Shown: positions 12,453 to 23,817 of the stretch, piece by piece
Layout: every line of letters starts with the position of its first letter
Position numbering within the stretch: position 1 is the first letter of the stretch
Assembly (NCBI RefSeq): GCF_001039355.2
Contig: NW_019776157.1
Location: forward strand, 206,807-270,806
Direction of reading: 5' to 3'
Source: Lingula anatina
Lineage: Eukaryota; Brachiopoda; Lingulata; Lingulida; Lingulidae
DNA length: 64,000 nt
Position numbers and translations under genes: made by a program
The notes under the pieces: generated by a model
Told to the model about the DNA's origin: nothing
Databases searched by the model: none
The model's input: only the letters and a program-made list of their open reading frames with translations

Positions 12453-13889
12453 TTGACAAAATCAGACATTTGAAATTTTAATATAAGGATAACCTTGGGA
12501 GGGAAGACCAATAATGGCAATGAATACATGCATTAGTTATTATGTTAAGTTTTTTTTTTGTTTTTTTCTTTTTTGCCTTTTATGTGGTCTCTGAACTGGA
12601 AATGTAAAAGTCAAAGCCAGGACACAATTTTATAAGAATTTGAAGTCAATAGACGGTCTTAACTAAGGGACAGTTCACATGAAAAATCTATTTTCTAAAA
12701 ATCTATTGGCAGTATCTTGTGATCACGGTCTGTGCCCTGAATACCCCGCAGCATAATTACTGGCAGTGCGAGCAAGGTACTTCCAAAGCTGTAATTAATT
12801 CTCTGCTGTGCTCGGAGGAGAATCTGACACCTTGACGGTCCCAAAGTCTGCTTAGAATCTCACTTGGCAAAGTATTTTCAACATTTTATAATACCTCATT
12901 TAAGCAGCCTTTCAAAAGTCAGCTATGTATGAGTGGACTAATCATATGCAAAAAGTTCTAAGACTGCTATCAGTTTACTTTTAAATTGCTTCACTGTCTA
13001 AGTCCAGCAGGCTTGGCTTAGCCCTCTGACTCAAGTTTTTGAGGGAGAGAGGGGGTTGTTAGACAAACTGCATAGGATTGATGCAATTTATATGAAAGAC
13101 AAGAACCAAGAAAAAAAATTAATGATGACTCTAGTTTAAATGAATATTTAAACAAATAATTGTATTTTAGGCAGGCATAATGTCAAATTTGTGTCCAGTG
13201 AGAGTCAACCTTTACACAGAGACCACAATCCGAATTTAACTTTGAAACTAGGAATGGATCCAGTTTATTTCCTGAAGCAGGTATATTTCATCATGCAACT
13301 TGTCAAATTTTTGTTGTAAGGAAAAAACTTAAATGTTGTCTTGTTAGAAACTTCTTTAAAAATGGGAATTTTGTTAAAGAGTTATTGAATATTTGTTAAA
13401 ATTTGTAGGGGAGTCATGTTTTATGCTATAAGTCTAATAAATTAAATGTATAATTGAGTAACAGAAATTATTCCTTTGTTCAGTTTGCAATTCTTTCGAA
13501 ATGAAATAATTGGAATTTTCAAACAAGGAGATTTAAATTCATTTATTCAAGCAAGTTCAAAATACTGACAGAAATAGGAAATGGATGGGATAAAGCCAGA
13601 TTGAAATCATGCCCATTGTTAACTTATAATACACATTATAAAGTACAATCTTAATTAATCTGATTCATGAATGTTCCAATACATTTATATTTAGTATCAT
13701 AATGTTCAGATGAGTATAACTTTTACTGGTTTCTTCAGCCAGTTACTTGCTGCATATCCTGCCTGATGGTTTCTATTGGACTTCATAACATACTGAAATA
13801 AAAACTTCTGTTTAACATATTTCTTTGGATAATGTGACAAAACAAAATTTTAAAAATATAAATACAATGAAGTCATCTGAAATCATACT
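12453..13889. other. BAP1 3' flank with a likely short insertion
   Basis: The 3' flank aligns by eye to 15915-16260 after the second BAP1 copy. Relative to that copy, about 175 bp near 12665-12840 are extra. Their ends, GGGACAGTTCAC and the reverse complement of TTGACGGTCCC, look weakly inverted, suggesting a small TIR element. No gene is seen. Confidence 0.5.
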
Positions 13890-14211
13890 AACCTACAAAT
13901 ATCCTTTTGTTATCACAGAGAAATATTCAACAATGTTCACACACTTAATAAAAATAGCAAGGAGATAGTTCGAGGATTACATCAAACTAAAAAGTCACCA
14001 TGGACTACTTGATTTGCACCAGTCATAATGCAGAATGATGATACCGCATTTGTTGGCGTATGATATGGTTGTATTGTAGGGAGAATTTGATATAATATGA
14101 TATAATAATGACAACATTCCCATACGATTCGCGTTTGGTTACCACATCATTATATCCAAATGATCCAGATCAAAGTCTTGTGCTAATGCAAGTGTGGAGA
14201 ATCAAAAACAA

Positions 14212-14326
14212 TTAATACATGTATGCATAGTAAATGTAATCATCGATAGTTTCAGTAGTGTGGCTATATCCTGACCTTGGGCTGTTGGCTATGGCGTAGT
14301 CATTGGATTTACTGGGTTTAAAGGAC
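14212..14326 (-). pseudogene. Unrecognised 168-aa family, C-terminal fragment cut by an N
   Basis: Reads on the minus strand as PSKSNDYAIANSPRSGY then SHTTETIDDYIYYAYMY and stop. This is the last ~38 residues of the tandem family described at 20874 and 23311. The fragment ends abruptly at the single N at 14327, so it is truncated by assembly rather than shown to be a biological pseudogene. The adjoining ~320 bp of 3' flank (13890-14211) closely matches 22990-23310, the flank of the copy at 23311. Confidence 0.8.
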
Positions 14327-14327
14327 N

Positions 14328-15914
14328 TGATGAACAGACTGATAGCGATGTGGAGGTGACTGAGTCAGCCACTGACTCGGTATCAAATTTTTCAGAGTCA
14401 AAGCCAACAACGTCTTCTCCCACAAACACAAGTAAAGTTGATCTGCGGAAGTTCCGTGGCGTCAAGGATAAAGACATTAAAATTCAGATCAAGGTGGGTG
14501 ACGGCAAAGAGAGCTGTACCGTCATCCCCGCCACTGTGGCTTTGACTGATGTCACCAAACCCCTGACAATACAAACTAAGTTTACCTGTTCTCCTATACC
14601 TAGCTTTGAAAGCACTGACACTGCCTCTGAGACTGGGAGTAACATTCACTCCCCATACTCCAACAGTCCACCTGTGTTCTCTCCCACAGCCGCTTCTGCA
14701 AGACAAGCCGAAACCACAAGTAAAACCAGAGCCAGTCTAATTAACAGACTGGAGGGAGTGGTGAAGTCAGAAAAGATAGATGGCGCTGGCTTTGATGGTT
14801 TGTCTGGGTCAGGAGAGGACGGGGAGATGAGTAAAGAAAAGATGGCGGCCATGGAGATGATGCAGGGACAACAAGGCGGAGGGCATGTAAAGACAGAGAA
14901 GGGAGGACTCACAGATGAAGAGCAGAAGAATAAATTTAGTCACCAGGCTTTCACCCCCAAGGTATAAGAGACAGGATTAATATTATGCTGAAAAAGAGTC
15001 TTTTGCTTAATTTAAATCTGTTTAGACACTGGTGAATTGTTTAGATTTAAATGTACTTTGTGCCAGAATAATGTTCTAGATTTTAGAAATTAAGTTTATT
15101 TTTCAGATGTTTGTTTGTTTTCTAATTGAATCAAGTTTTAGAAGTTAAATTTGTTTTAATGCATGAAAAAAGGCTATAGTTCAAATAAGCTACCATTGAA
15201 AGAAATGGTTAAATGAAATATATAATTACCACCTGAATTGTCTTTATTACAGGACTTGTTAGCTTTACTGAAGAATGTAGAAGGTGAGATCAGTTGCTGT
15301 GAGGCCAACCTTAGGGATGAGATTGAGAAAAGGAAAAAGTACAAGGTAACAATTTTTGCTTCAAATTTTGTTGTGATCCACTTATACCAACAGTTTTTCT
15401 CAACTTTCCTGCTTATATTGACACACCAAATTTTAATCTTTACTGAAAGATGCATATAAAGCGTGTTGACATGTCAAATGATTTACACTTGAACTCAACC
15501 AAATGACACCATATAGTTTTAAATATCATAACTTAAAGACCAAAGGGTATTATTTCATATTAGCCAAAGAAAGATATTTGACGAGATGTTTCCTGCCTCC
15601 TTTCTGTGCTACACATAACCCTCCTTTGTATCAGAAACTGCATAACAGGGAACTATATATACACTCGCTTTACATGTACATAACTTAAAATAAAAACTTT
15701 GTCTGTTTTTCAGATTGATGACTGCCGCAGGACACACACATACGATCAGTTTATTTGCACATTCCTCTCCATGCTGGCTGAGCAGGGCAAGCTGGCAGAC
15801 CTGGTGGAACAGCACATGTTGGTCAAGAGGAGACAGGGCGTCACAGTGGGACGGCTGCACAAGATTAGCAAAGTTGATAAAAGGAAAAGAGCCAGACCCA
15901 AGAGAAGACGATGA
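14328..15914 (+). CDS. BAP1: Second, 5'-truncated copy of the BAP1 3' exons
   Basis: Three exons, 14328-14961, 15253-15345 and 15714-15914, repeat BAP1 exons 9 (from [13 protein letters not shown] onward), 10 and 11. Coding sequence differs at only about ten sites in exon 9, mostly synonymous, with His to Asp in KIDGAGF and Ile to Met in DGEMSKEK. Introns and 3' flank are clearly more different, with many indels. All splice sites and the stop are intact. There is no UCH catalytic part; the copy starts at the N at 14327. It is either the alternative haplotype of the same locus or a real partial tandem duplicate. Purifying selection or recent sharing is indicated by the coding/intron contrast. 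Function as a separate gene is not supported. Confidence 0.85.
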
Positions 15915-16759
15915 TTGACAAAATCAGAAATTTGAATTTAAGACTAACCTGGGGAGAAGACACAGATAATGGAAATGAACACATGCATTAGATACTGTGT
16001 AAAGTTATTTTGCCTTTTATGTGGTCTCTGAACTAGAAATATAAGAAACAAAGCCAGGACACTATTTTATAAAGAATCTTAAGTTGATAAATGGTCTTAA
16101 CTAAGTCTGTTCCGAATCTCACTTTGCAAAGTTTTTTCAACAATATTTTATAATACCTCATATATAGCAGCCGTTTGAAAGTCATCTATGTATGGGTAGA
16201 CTAATCATTTGTGAAAAGTTCTAAGACTGCTATTGGTGGACTTTTAAATTACATAGCTAAGTGTAAAATGAGGTATTATATTTAAAATATACTTATAAGA
16301 TACTTTAATTCCCAGAATTCCAAGTAAAGTTTTGATGTATTTGCTAAAATTTATGTGCCACAATAAAAAATAAAATATTAAACCAAATCATCTGCAATCA
16401 TACAAAAATACAAAATTATTTTCTTTAGTTATCACAGAGAAATCCATTACAATGTTCACACATTTCTTAAATACAGCATGGAAATAGTTCAGAGGATTAC
16501 ATCTAGCTACAATATGTCACCAAAGCACTTTTTTTTATTAGCACACCTCATAACGTAAAAGTATGAATACATTGCAATGATAAGTACATGGAGTAGTATA
16601 TTATGCAGAAAGATAGTGAAATAACAATGATAACCTTCCCGTACAGCCCAGCTGTCTTTTGACTATCACTATGTATCTTCATCCATCCATATCGTCCTTC
16701 TTTGACATCATTTTTATTAAACTTAGATAATATTTATAAGCTAATGCAGGTGTGCAGAA
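15915..16759. other. 3' flank between the second BAP1 copy and the 168-aa family array
   Basis: 15915-16260 is homologous to the 3' flank of the first BAP1 copy. From about 16380 the sequence becomes homologous to the 3' flank of the 168-aa family genes (compare 22990 and 13890). No further gene is seen. Confidence 0.55.
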
Positions 16760-17277
16760 TCAAACATTATACATATGTGCATAGAAGATGCAACCATCGA
16801 TAGTTTCAGCAGTGTGGGTATATCCTGACCTGGGGCTGTGGGCTATGGCATAGTCATTGGCTTGGCTGGACAGAACGCACAATACACAGTGTCCACTCAC
16901 ACCTGTGGCTTCTTCCAGTTTATCTTGTACATATACTGCCCCAGGGACTTGTCTAGTGTGTCTAGCATAGTATTCCACCAAGGCTTTATAAACCTCTTCT
17001 GTTATTCCTTCCTTCGGTGTACCAGTGGACCTCTCTTTCCAAACCCAAAATCCATAGTCCCCGCGTTCCTCTTCTCTGAAAAATCCTACTTCATAGCTAA
17101 ACATCCGAGATAGGATGGGCGGCTGTCTTTCCTGTATACTACAGCTGAGAAAGTGCCCCAACAGTTCTTCCCACAGTATTCCTTGATGGCGTTGGCTTTC
17201 CCATGTAATGTGCTCTCGTTGCGGGTTATCTCTGGGATGCTGAAGCTAAGGAATGTGGTCTTATCATTTGTGGACAT
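16760..17277 (-). pseudogene. 168-aa family member 1, frameshifted
   Basis: Two minus-strand reading frames together cover a full-length family member. The N-terminal frame, 17277 down to about 17086, starts MSTNDKTTFLSFSIPEITRN and breaks after RKDSRPS. The C-terminal frame resumes at about 17100 with MFSYEVGFFREEERGDYGF and ends SPRSGYTHTAETID then IFYAHMYNV. Compared with the intact copy at 25973 (DSRPSRVFEYEGEFF), about 5 bp appear inserted at the break, where the minus strand reads CCATCCTATCTCGG. The result would be truncation after about 63 residues. It could be a null allele, a pseudogene or a sequencing error. The Cys-Gly-Lys of the family's CEKNCGKYF segment is also changed to CWGTF. 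Confidence 0.75.
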
Positions 17278-18538
17278 GATGGCGCATGCTGTTATGAAAT
17301 AACTGAAATAATGAAAATGGATTTTTTGTTGTTATTGCTGTAAATGTGAGAGCAAGCTATAAGCATGTGAGGCGGAAAAGTGAGGCAAGCTAAAGGAGCG
17401 TGTGTACGCTGGGTGGGGGTGTATTGGTATTTCACTCTAATAAGAATCATTCAATGTATCAACTGATTTGTTTTCTAAAAGAATCCAGGTTCGGGTTTAG
17501 AAACAAATAACGAGACAGTGTGGCCTAGGATATTTTGAGTAGATCGACTTGCTTTAAAGTTTCTTTAAGGTATGTTTCTAGTGATAAGTATCACAATCAT
17601 TTTCCTGGCTGGTAAATGTAAGTTTTTCCTACATCTTTTGGCTAATGAAAGTATGTTTCTTGAAAAGTCATATGTAGCTAATGAAGTTTCACAACATAAA
17701 ATATTGCATAATTTTCCAAATTTTAAATATGCACATACCTTTAAAGATTTCTACTCTACATATCAGTCAAGTAAAAAGAGGATGTAGAGCTAGAGAAAGT
17801 ATAACGGTCACTTTCTTTTTTGAGGAAAGAAATTGCTGATTCATCGTTCGAAACCAGGGAATTCTGTATTAAAGCGCAGGCGCCGATAACTATGTGCAAA
17901 CAAAAGAATTTTTCGTTCGTGATAAAACGTGGCCTACTTTGGACGTGTGTTCCCAAGGGTGTACTGTCTTTCCGAAGTGGGGGAGTACTACCGTCTACCA
18001 GGGCCGCAGTTATTATTCTGTGGACATTTTTGCTGAGGCGACAGTACAGAGATTAGCCATATATTTAACAAGAGATCTATCTCTTAATATCTAGTGAAAA
18101 ATCGATCTGTGGCCTTGGTAAAGGGTAGGGGAGTACCAGCGTGCGCCTACATCGGCAATTTTACAGGGGATGTATCGATGCGGGGATCTATCGGTGTGGG
18201 GTCATATGCGCATAAAACAAAAATTTACTAGACGCGAGTTTTGGTGCGGTGGGGGCAACGTTAGATAGTCAAAGGCTCGAGACACGGTGATCGCTAAGAT
18301 CGCACACAGAATGATGATTCCTCGCCGTGGTCGCCATGATCGCCAGTATGTTCAAAACAATCACACAAAGGAGGTTAGTCGCCGCAAGATCGCTCAAGGG
18401 AAGCAAAAAGGAGGAACAAGCATCGCTGCGGTTGCAGGTGGAGATACAAGCATCGCTTAGGTTGCAGAATGGATGCTCTATGATCGGCCAGTGGTCGGCA
18501 CCAATATATGCTATTTTTTACTGTCAAACTAGGCAGAG

Positions 18539-18798
18539 CAGGGCCGTAGCCTCCGGGGGGGCAGGGGGGGCAGCTGCCCCCCCCTGCGATTTGAGGTGCA
18601 AATATGGCAAAATGGCAATATGAACCCACAATTTTTGACTTCTGATTGAGCAATAAATAACAGTTAAAATGCACCAGAATGCAGTATTATACATACAGTT
18701 TTTAAAAAATTTCCACACCCATACCCTCACCTCGGGTGCTTCGCCCCCTCGTGTCCGCTTACTGCCCCCCCTGGCATTTTGCTCAGGCTACGGCCCTG
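18539..18798. mobile_element. Non-autonomous hAT-like MITE (about 260 bp)
   Basis: Terminal inverted repeats CAGGGCCGTAGCC at the left and GGCTACGGCCCTG at the right, each followed inward by G/C runs. The CAGGG terminus and size fit hAT-type MITEs. The flanks share only CAGAG, so an 8-bp target duplication is not clean. No coding capacity. Confidence 0.6.
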
Positions 18799-19724
18799 CA
18801 GAGGTATGGTATTTTTCAACAAAGGCAAGAAATCTGAGGGTAACAGCTACTAGTGGGCCCCATACCATGCTCCAATTGGTATTTTTGTCAAAGTTCTTGA
18901 ACCGGCCCATTTTCGGAGGTAATTATAAAACGAATATTTTGCGGTTGCTCAAGGTGTAGTTCTTGTCGCAGTTCGTCTGTTGTAAACTGACTAAAACCGT
19001 CTGTGTTGTGTAAGTCAATGACAGACCCACCAGGTCCATGGCTTCTCCGGTGCCTGTCCACCATTCTTAAAACGACGCCAATGACCATCTGGTTTATTAT
19101 CAGTGCATGCAGACCGTGTATTGCTGTAGTTTATAAAGGAAGTTTATTCCATATTATATATTTTCTGGAGATATTCTGACCGGGTGAGAACTAATGAAAA
19201 AGCACTTCAGGTCTCCCAGCAGTAGCCAAAGATCTAGAACGCCCATACACCGTCCATCGGTCGCGCAGGAGAGAGAGAAAGATTGTAGAATGGTGTCCTC
19301 TGATGGCCATTTATTGCATGATATAGAGAACGGAAAAAGGATGCTCAATGGTTGGTCAAACATCTCTCAAGGCCCCCTGCACCGTCTATTCTTTGAGAAA
19401 CTCTAATCTAATTGAAACTGATAGTCTATTCTAATAAATCTAATTAGGCCTAAATGTATACAGTAGTTGAGTAAAACGATTATTCCTTTTTTACAATTTG
19501 CAATACTTTCAAAATGAAATGATTAGAATATCCAAATAAAGAGATTTTAAATTATTTAAGACAAATTCGTAGAAGTACAAGAAACAGAAAAAGAGTGGAT
19601 TAAAGTTCGAACAGAAACTACGCTCTTTGTTAAATTTAATTGCACATCAGTAAAATGGAAGTTTAATAAATATGATTGAATTTATAAACGTACAGATACC
19701 TATATACCAGGCATACATAATGTT

Positions 19725-19950
19725 GATTGTTCCAGGTGTGTAATTATATCCTACTCTTGGACTACAGGCTGTGTGACATGGTGATCGACAGTTAGGCCCC
19801 TATTATAGGTCAAAATCTACCCAGTAACATCGATTGTTTCTTTCGTCATCTACCTGATGGTTTTCAAGGGGCTTATTATTATTATACCATCCCAAGAATG
19901 CCAAGTAAACCCCTTGTGTTATTCCTTTGATTAACGTGCCAAATAAAAAT
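19725..19950 (-). pseudogene. Decayed relic of the 168-aa family
   Basis: The plus strand TATATCCTACTCTTGGACT then GTGTGACATGGTGATCG aligns with the TATATCCTGACCTGGG, TATGGC(G/A)TAGTCATTGG segment of intact copies. Further on, TGTTATTCCTTTGATTAACG matches the TGTTATTCCTTCCTTCAGCG segment. Order and spacing follow the intact genes, but frames are broken and parts are deleted. The upstream 19440-19700 also resembles flanks of other copies (13430, 25380). Confidence 0.55.
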
Positions 19951-20019
19951 ATTGAAAATATTACCAAAAACCAAGACACCTGCACTCATATGAAACTATG
20001 TAATTATTTCAACTAGTTA

Positions 20020-20562
20020 GGCCACACTTTTTATTTTTATGGATGACATCCTCTGGGTACCCCAAAATCGGTGCGAGAGGGCGAAAATAAAAAAAAAAAC
20101 AGTCCAAAAAAAAAAAAATACTGCTTAAGTAAAGGAATGCTGTCAGTACACAGCTGGAAACACAAATTTTACCACAGAAACACGTATCAAACTAGCAATA
20201 TGTCTTTATCCATGCTCTCAAAATAGTAAAGCATTGTGAATACTTCGTAGAAATGTAAAAAAAAAAAGGTCATGAATAGATATACTTCTTATTACAAAAT
20301 CTATTAAGGTTATTTCATGCATTTTGTTGGTATAGCAATCAATAAAACAAATATCAAACAAACAGTGTGTCTTTATTTGTATTCACAGAATATTAAAGCA
20401 TTTTGAACACTTNNNNNNNNNNNNNNNNNNNNNNNNNNNNNNNNNNNNNNNNNNNNNNNNNNNNNNNNNNNNNNNGGGGGGGGGGAGGGATTTTTTTTTC
20501 GGAGAACGGGCGAAAATCGGTGCGCGCGCAGGATGTCATCCATAAAAATAAAAAGTGTGGCC
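20020..20562. mobile_element. PIF/Harbinger-like non-autonomous TIR element with an internal 63-N gap
   Basis: Long inverted termini: GGCCACACTTTTTATTTTTA then TGGATGACATCC at the left, with the exact reverse complement at the right. Both ends are flanked by TTA (20017-20019 and 20563-20565), a 3-bp duplication typical of PIF/Harbinger. The inner sequence is A/T-rich with homopolymers and contains the unresolved Ns at 20413-20475. No transposase is visible. Confidence 0.7.
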
Positions 20563-20873
20563 TTATCACAGACTAATATATTACTTTTTGAAACACTGTC
20601 ACAGAAATAGTTTAAAGAATGACTTGAACTAAAAAGTTACCAAAAGACTACTTTTTACACCAGTCATAATGCAGAATGAAGACAATGAAGTGGTAGTTTT
20701 CCACATTGCTAATGGTAACATTATAAACAGAAATAATAATGAAAACTTTCCCATGACTATCACAATCTATATCTCAATTCATCCATATTGTCATTAAGTT
20801 TGACACCATTTTTATTGAAATTATCAAGATAATAGATGGTTAATGCCTATACAAATGTAGTGACTCCAACATT

Positions 20874-21380
20874 TCAATACATATATGCATAATAGATGTC
20901 ATCATCGATATTTTCAGTAGTGTGGGTATATCCGAACCTCGGGGTGTTGGCTATGGCATAGTCATTGGATTTACTGGGATAAAAGTTCAATACACAGTGT
21001 CCATCCACACCCGTGGCTGCAGTCAGTTTATATCTTACATATGTTGCCCTGTTGTCTCCAGAGGCCTTTCTAGCATAGTATTCTACCAAAGATTTATAAA
21101 CATCTGCTGTTATTCCTTCCTTCAGTGTAGCATTGGAGCTCTCTTTCCAAGTAACGAATCCATAGTCCCCATGTTCCTCTTTCCTAGAAAAGTGTGCAAC
21201 ATGCACGCGGCTCCGACCAGGGCTACTGCCTTTCCTGTATACTACAGCTGAGAAATATTTCCCACAGTTCTTCTCACAGTATTCCTTGATGACCTTGGCT
21301 TTCCCATATAATGTACTCTCGTTGTAGGTTATCCCTGGGAAGCTGAAGCTGAGGAAAACGGTCTCTTCATTGGTGGGCAT
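20874..21380 (-). CDS. Unrecognised tandem family protein, member 2 (168 aa)
   Basis: A single uninterrupted frame starts MPTNEETVFLSFSFPGITYN and ends IYYAYMY. I do not recognise the family. Visible features: no signal peptide or membrane segment, so probably intracellular; a Lys-rich helix-like stretch KAKVIKEYCEKNCGKYFSAV with two Cys; a block EEHGDYGFVTWKES; LKEGITADVYKSLVEYYA; then YVRYKLTAATGVDGHCVL with one Cys; and a Tyr-rich tail, NDYAIANTPRFGYTHTTE. The sequence upstream of the ATG contains a pyrimidine-poor but usable AG (TCATTATTTTAG), so a 5' UTR intron is possible. It shares flanking sequence with member 3 on both sides, meaning the whole unit was duplicated. The start is supported by the identical MPTNEET in member 3. 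Confidence 0.8.
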   Translation of the reverse strand: MPTNEETVFLSFSFPGITYNESTLYGKAKVIKEYCEKNCGKYFSAVVYRKGSSPGRSRVHVAHFSRKEEHGDYGFVTWKESSNATLKEGITADVYKSLVEYYARKASGDNRATYVRYKLTAATGVDGHCVLNFYPSKSNDYAIANTPRFGYTHTTENIDDDIYYAYMY

Positions 21381-21708
21381 GATTACACATGAAATAACTA
21401 AAATAATGAAAATGGAGGTTTTATTGTTATTTCCTGTAAAATGTTCTAGTAGGGGATTTCAATCTGGTAAAAGTGCCTGAATTAACTGAAACATTTTCAA
21501 TAGTGCAGCATACTGTCCATAATATATAAAATCATGGCTGATTCTGTTGCAATTGTATGCCCCTCCCCCTCATAAACACACATACTCACACACGTATGTC
21601 AATAAATCCACCTACCATAGTTCATTCAAGTAGCATGTGCCAAATATGCCCTTATATTAATTATCATCTACACAGTTTGATGATTTCAAATTACGTTTTA
21701 GAAAACTA

Positions 21709-22077
21709 GGGGAGACCGGGGCTAGTTGGACTCCGGGGTTTGGTGGGCCNGGGGTGCAAATCACAGAGAATTTAACTAGTAAGTCACTGCAAAACTCTGT
21801 AAGACTTCTAAATCAATTTCTGAAATAACAGTCCATATACTATCGTGAGCATGAAGTGCATCACAAATTACCACAAAGCCCCCCCCCCATCGAGTCTCTT
21901 TAATAAAGTTACTTGATGCTAAATTATTTCATTTGGACTCACTGCCGACGCTTTCTTAGCACTATTGGATACGGTCACTTTTCAAAATGACGTAATCAAT
22001 TGTTTTACCCCATAGTTACTTTGTCATAAATTGATTGGGGGCAAACTTACCCCGGGGTCCAACTAGCCCCGGTCTCC
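21709..22077. mobile_element. TIR element (MITE) upstream of member 2, containing a single N
   Basis: Inverted termini GGGGAGACCGGGGCTAGTTG at the left and CAACTAGCCCCGGTCTCC at the right, flanked by TA on both sides (21707-21708, 22078-22079). The TA flank and lack of coding sequence suggest a Tc1/mariner-type MITE. The N at 21750 lies just inside the left terminus. Confidence 0.65.
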
Positions 22078-22673
22078 TACTCATTTTAAATCAAATTAAA
22101 TCAATATTTGGTAAATTAACTGAGGTATTTAAGTTAAATGATATTAAGTGGGTCTATAAATGAACTGAAATCAAGTTTTACAGTACGGATTTTTGGTCAC
22201 TTATATAACTTTATAGTCTGTTGTACCCTTAGCTGGATTGAAAAAAACATCATAGCACATCTACATACTTGGCAGAGAGAATAAATCAGTCAGTTTGTTC
22301 TTTATCTCTGGAACCATAACAACGCCTTGGTGTTACGTGTATCAATCATTCACCAGACTTGAAGGATTTGAAATTAAAATTAAAGCTAAAATGGAGAAAG
22401 CAATATTTGATGTTTTCTGTTACACGATGTGCTGTTGTTCGCAATACTCACATGTGAAGGCTATTTGAAGTCGGAATAAACCTTAATGCAATGAGTATTT
22501 TTTCTACATGTACCATGTACATCTACATACTATTGTGTACTGTGTAGTCTATAAACTAGTTGCTTCTTGGAAGAGCTGATAAAGTGCCACCATAAACTAA
22601 AATAAATATGCTTAAGGGCATGTGACACTGACATCTTTTATCACCAGACAAAATTGGGTGATTGCTTACATTA

Positions 22674-22735
22674 GGTTACATACAGCGAGAGTTTTATTTT
22701 CAAATAAAATTCTCGCTGTATGTAGCGTAATGTAA
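22674..22735. repeat. Near-perfect hairpin, arms of about 30 bp
   Basis: TTACATTAGG then TTACATACAGCGAGAGTTTT is followed after 2 nt by its inverse, ending CTCGCTGTATGTAGCG TAATGTAA. One internal mismatch and a small bulge. The homologous flank upstream of member 3 (about 24720-24760) lacks it, so it was inserted or expanded after the duplication. Confidence 0.7.
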
Positions 22736-23310
22736 ACATAAAATTACCTTAGAGTTAGCCAACGAAAACGCGGCAAGTTATTGACTGCGGGTGAATTGTA
22801 GATTCTCACATTGCATTTCAATGGGCTGGATTAAACGTGATTAAAACTAATAAAAAGACCACAGGTAATTACAAAAGCATTTTATTTCAACAGCTTTGAC
22901 ATTGCTGAACAAGAAATGTAAAAAACTGTTTGAAAAGTGAAAGTTACAGAAAGTTACAAGGTGGGGAGGGGGGGGGGTATTCTACAAAAGTACCCAAATA
23001 TCCTTTAGTTATCACAGAGAAATATACAACAATGTTCACACACTTAATAAAAATAGCATGGAGATAGTTCGAGGATTACATCAACCTAAAAAGTCACCAT
23101 GGACTACTTGATTTGCACCAGTCATAACGCAAAATGAAGATACCGCAATTGTTGGTGCATGATATGGTTGTTTTGCAGGGAGAATTTGATATAATATGAT
23201 ATAATAATGACAACATTCCCATACGATTCGCGTTTGGTTACCACATCAGTATATCCATATCATCCAGATAAAAGTCCTGTGCTAATGCAAGTGTGGAGAA
23301 TCAAAAACAA

Positions 23311-23817
23311 TTAATACATGTATGCATAGTAAATGTAACCATTGATAGTTTCAGTTGTGTGGCTATATCCTGACCTCGGGCTGTTAGCTATGGCGTAGTC
23401 ATTGGAATCACTGGGCAAAAAGGACAATACACAGTGTCCCCTCACACCTGTGGCTTCAGTCAGTTTATCTCTTACATATACTGCCCTAGAGGCTCCAGAG
23501 GCCTGTTTAGCATAGTATTCCACCAAAGCCTTATAAACCTCTGCTGTTATTCCTTCCTTCAGTGTAGCAGTGGAGCCCTCTTTCCAAGTAAAGAATCCAT
23601 AGTCCCCATGTTCCTCTTTCCTGTAAAAGTCTCCAGCATGCCACAATGCATAGCCTGGCCGACTGTCTTCCTTATATACTACAGCTGAGAAATATTTCCC
23701 ACAGTGCTTCTCACAGTATTCCTTGATGACGTTGGCTTTCCCATATAATGAACTCTGGTTGTATGTTATCCCTGGGAAGCTGAAGCTGAGGAAAACGGTC
23801 TCTTCATTGGTGGGCAT
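23311..23817 (-). CDS. Unrecognised tandem family protein, member 3 (168 aa)
   Basis: An intact frame starts MPTNEETVFLSFSFPGITYN, runs through VIKEYCEKHCGKYFSAVVYK, KEEHGDYGFFTWKEGSTA and VRDKLTEATGVRGHCVLSF, and ends TTETINGYIYYAYMY. Same length and start as member 2, and very close to it throughout; the N-terminal 50 residues are nearly identical. No known domain is recognised. The 3' flank (22990-23310) is almost the same as 13890-14211, so this member and the cut copy at 14212 are recent relatives or alleles. Conserved cysteines, the HGDYGF block and the NDYAIA.SPR.GY block are retained, which argues for a functional protein. Confidence 0.82.
   Translation of the reverse strand: MPTNEETVFLSFSFPGITYNQSSLYGKANVIKEYCEKHCGKYFSAVVYKEDSRPGYALWHAGDFYRKEEHGDYGFFTWKEGSTATLKEGITAEVYKALVEYYAKQASGASRAVYVRDKLTEATGVRGHCVLSFLPSDSNDYAIANSPRSGYSHTTETINGYIYYAYMY

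Noticed and set aside
16838-17113. Plus-strand frames opposite the 168-aa family (also 20922, 23434, 25958)
   Set aside because: They recur opposite each family member but are less conserved than the minus-strand frames, which carry consistent starts, stops and conserved blocks.
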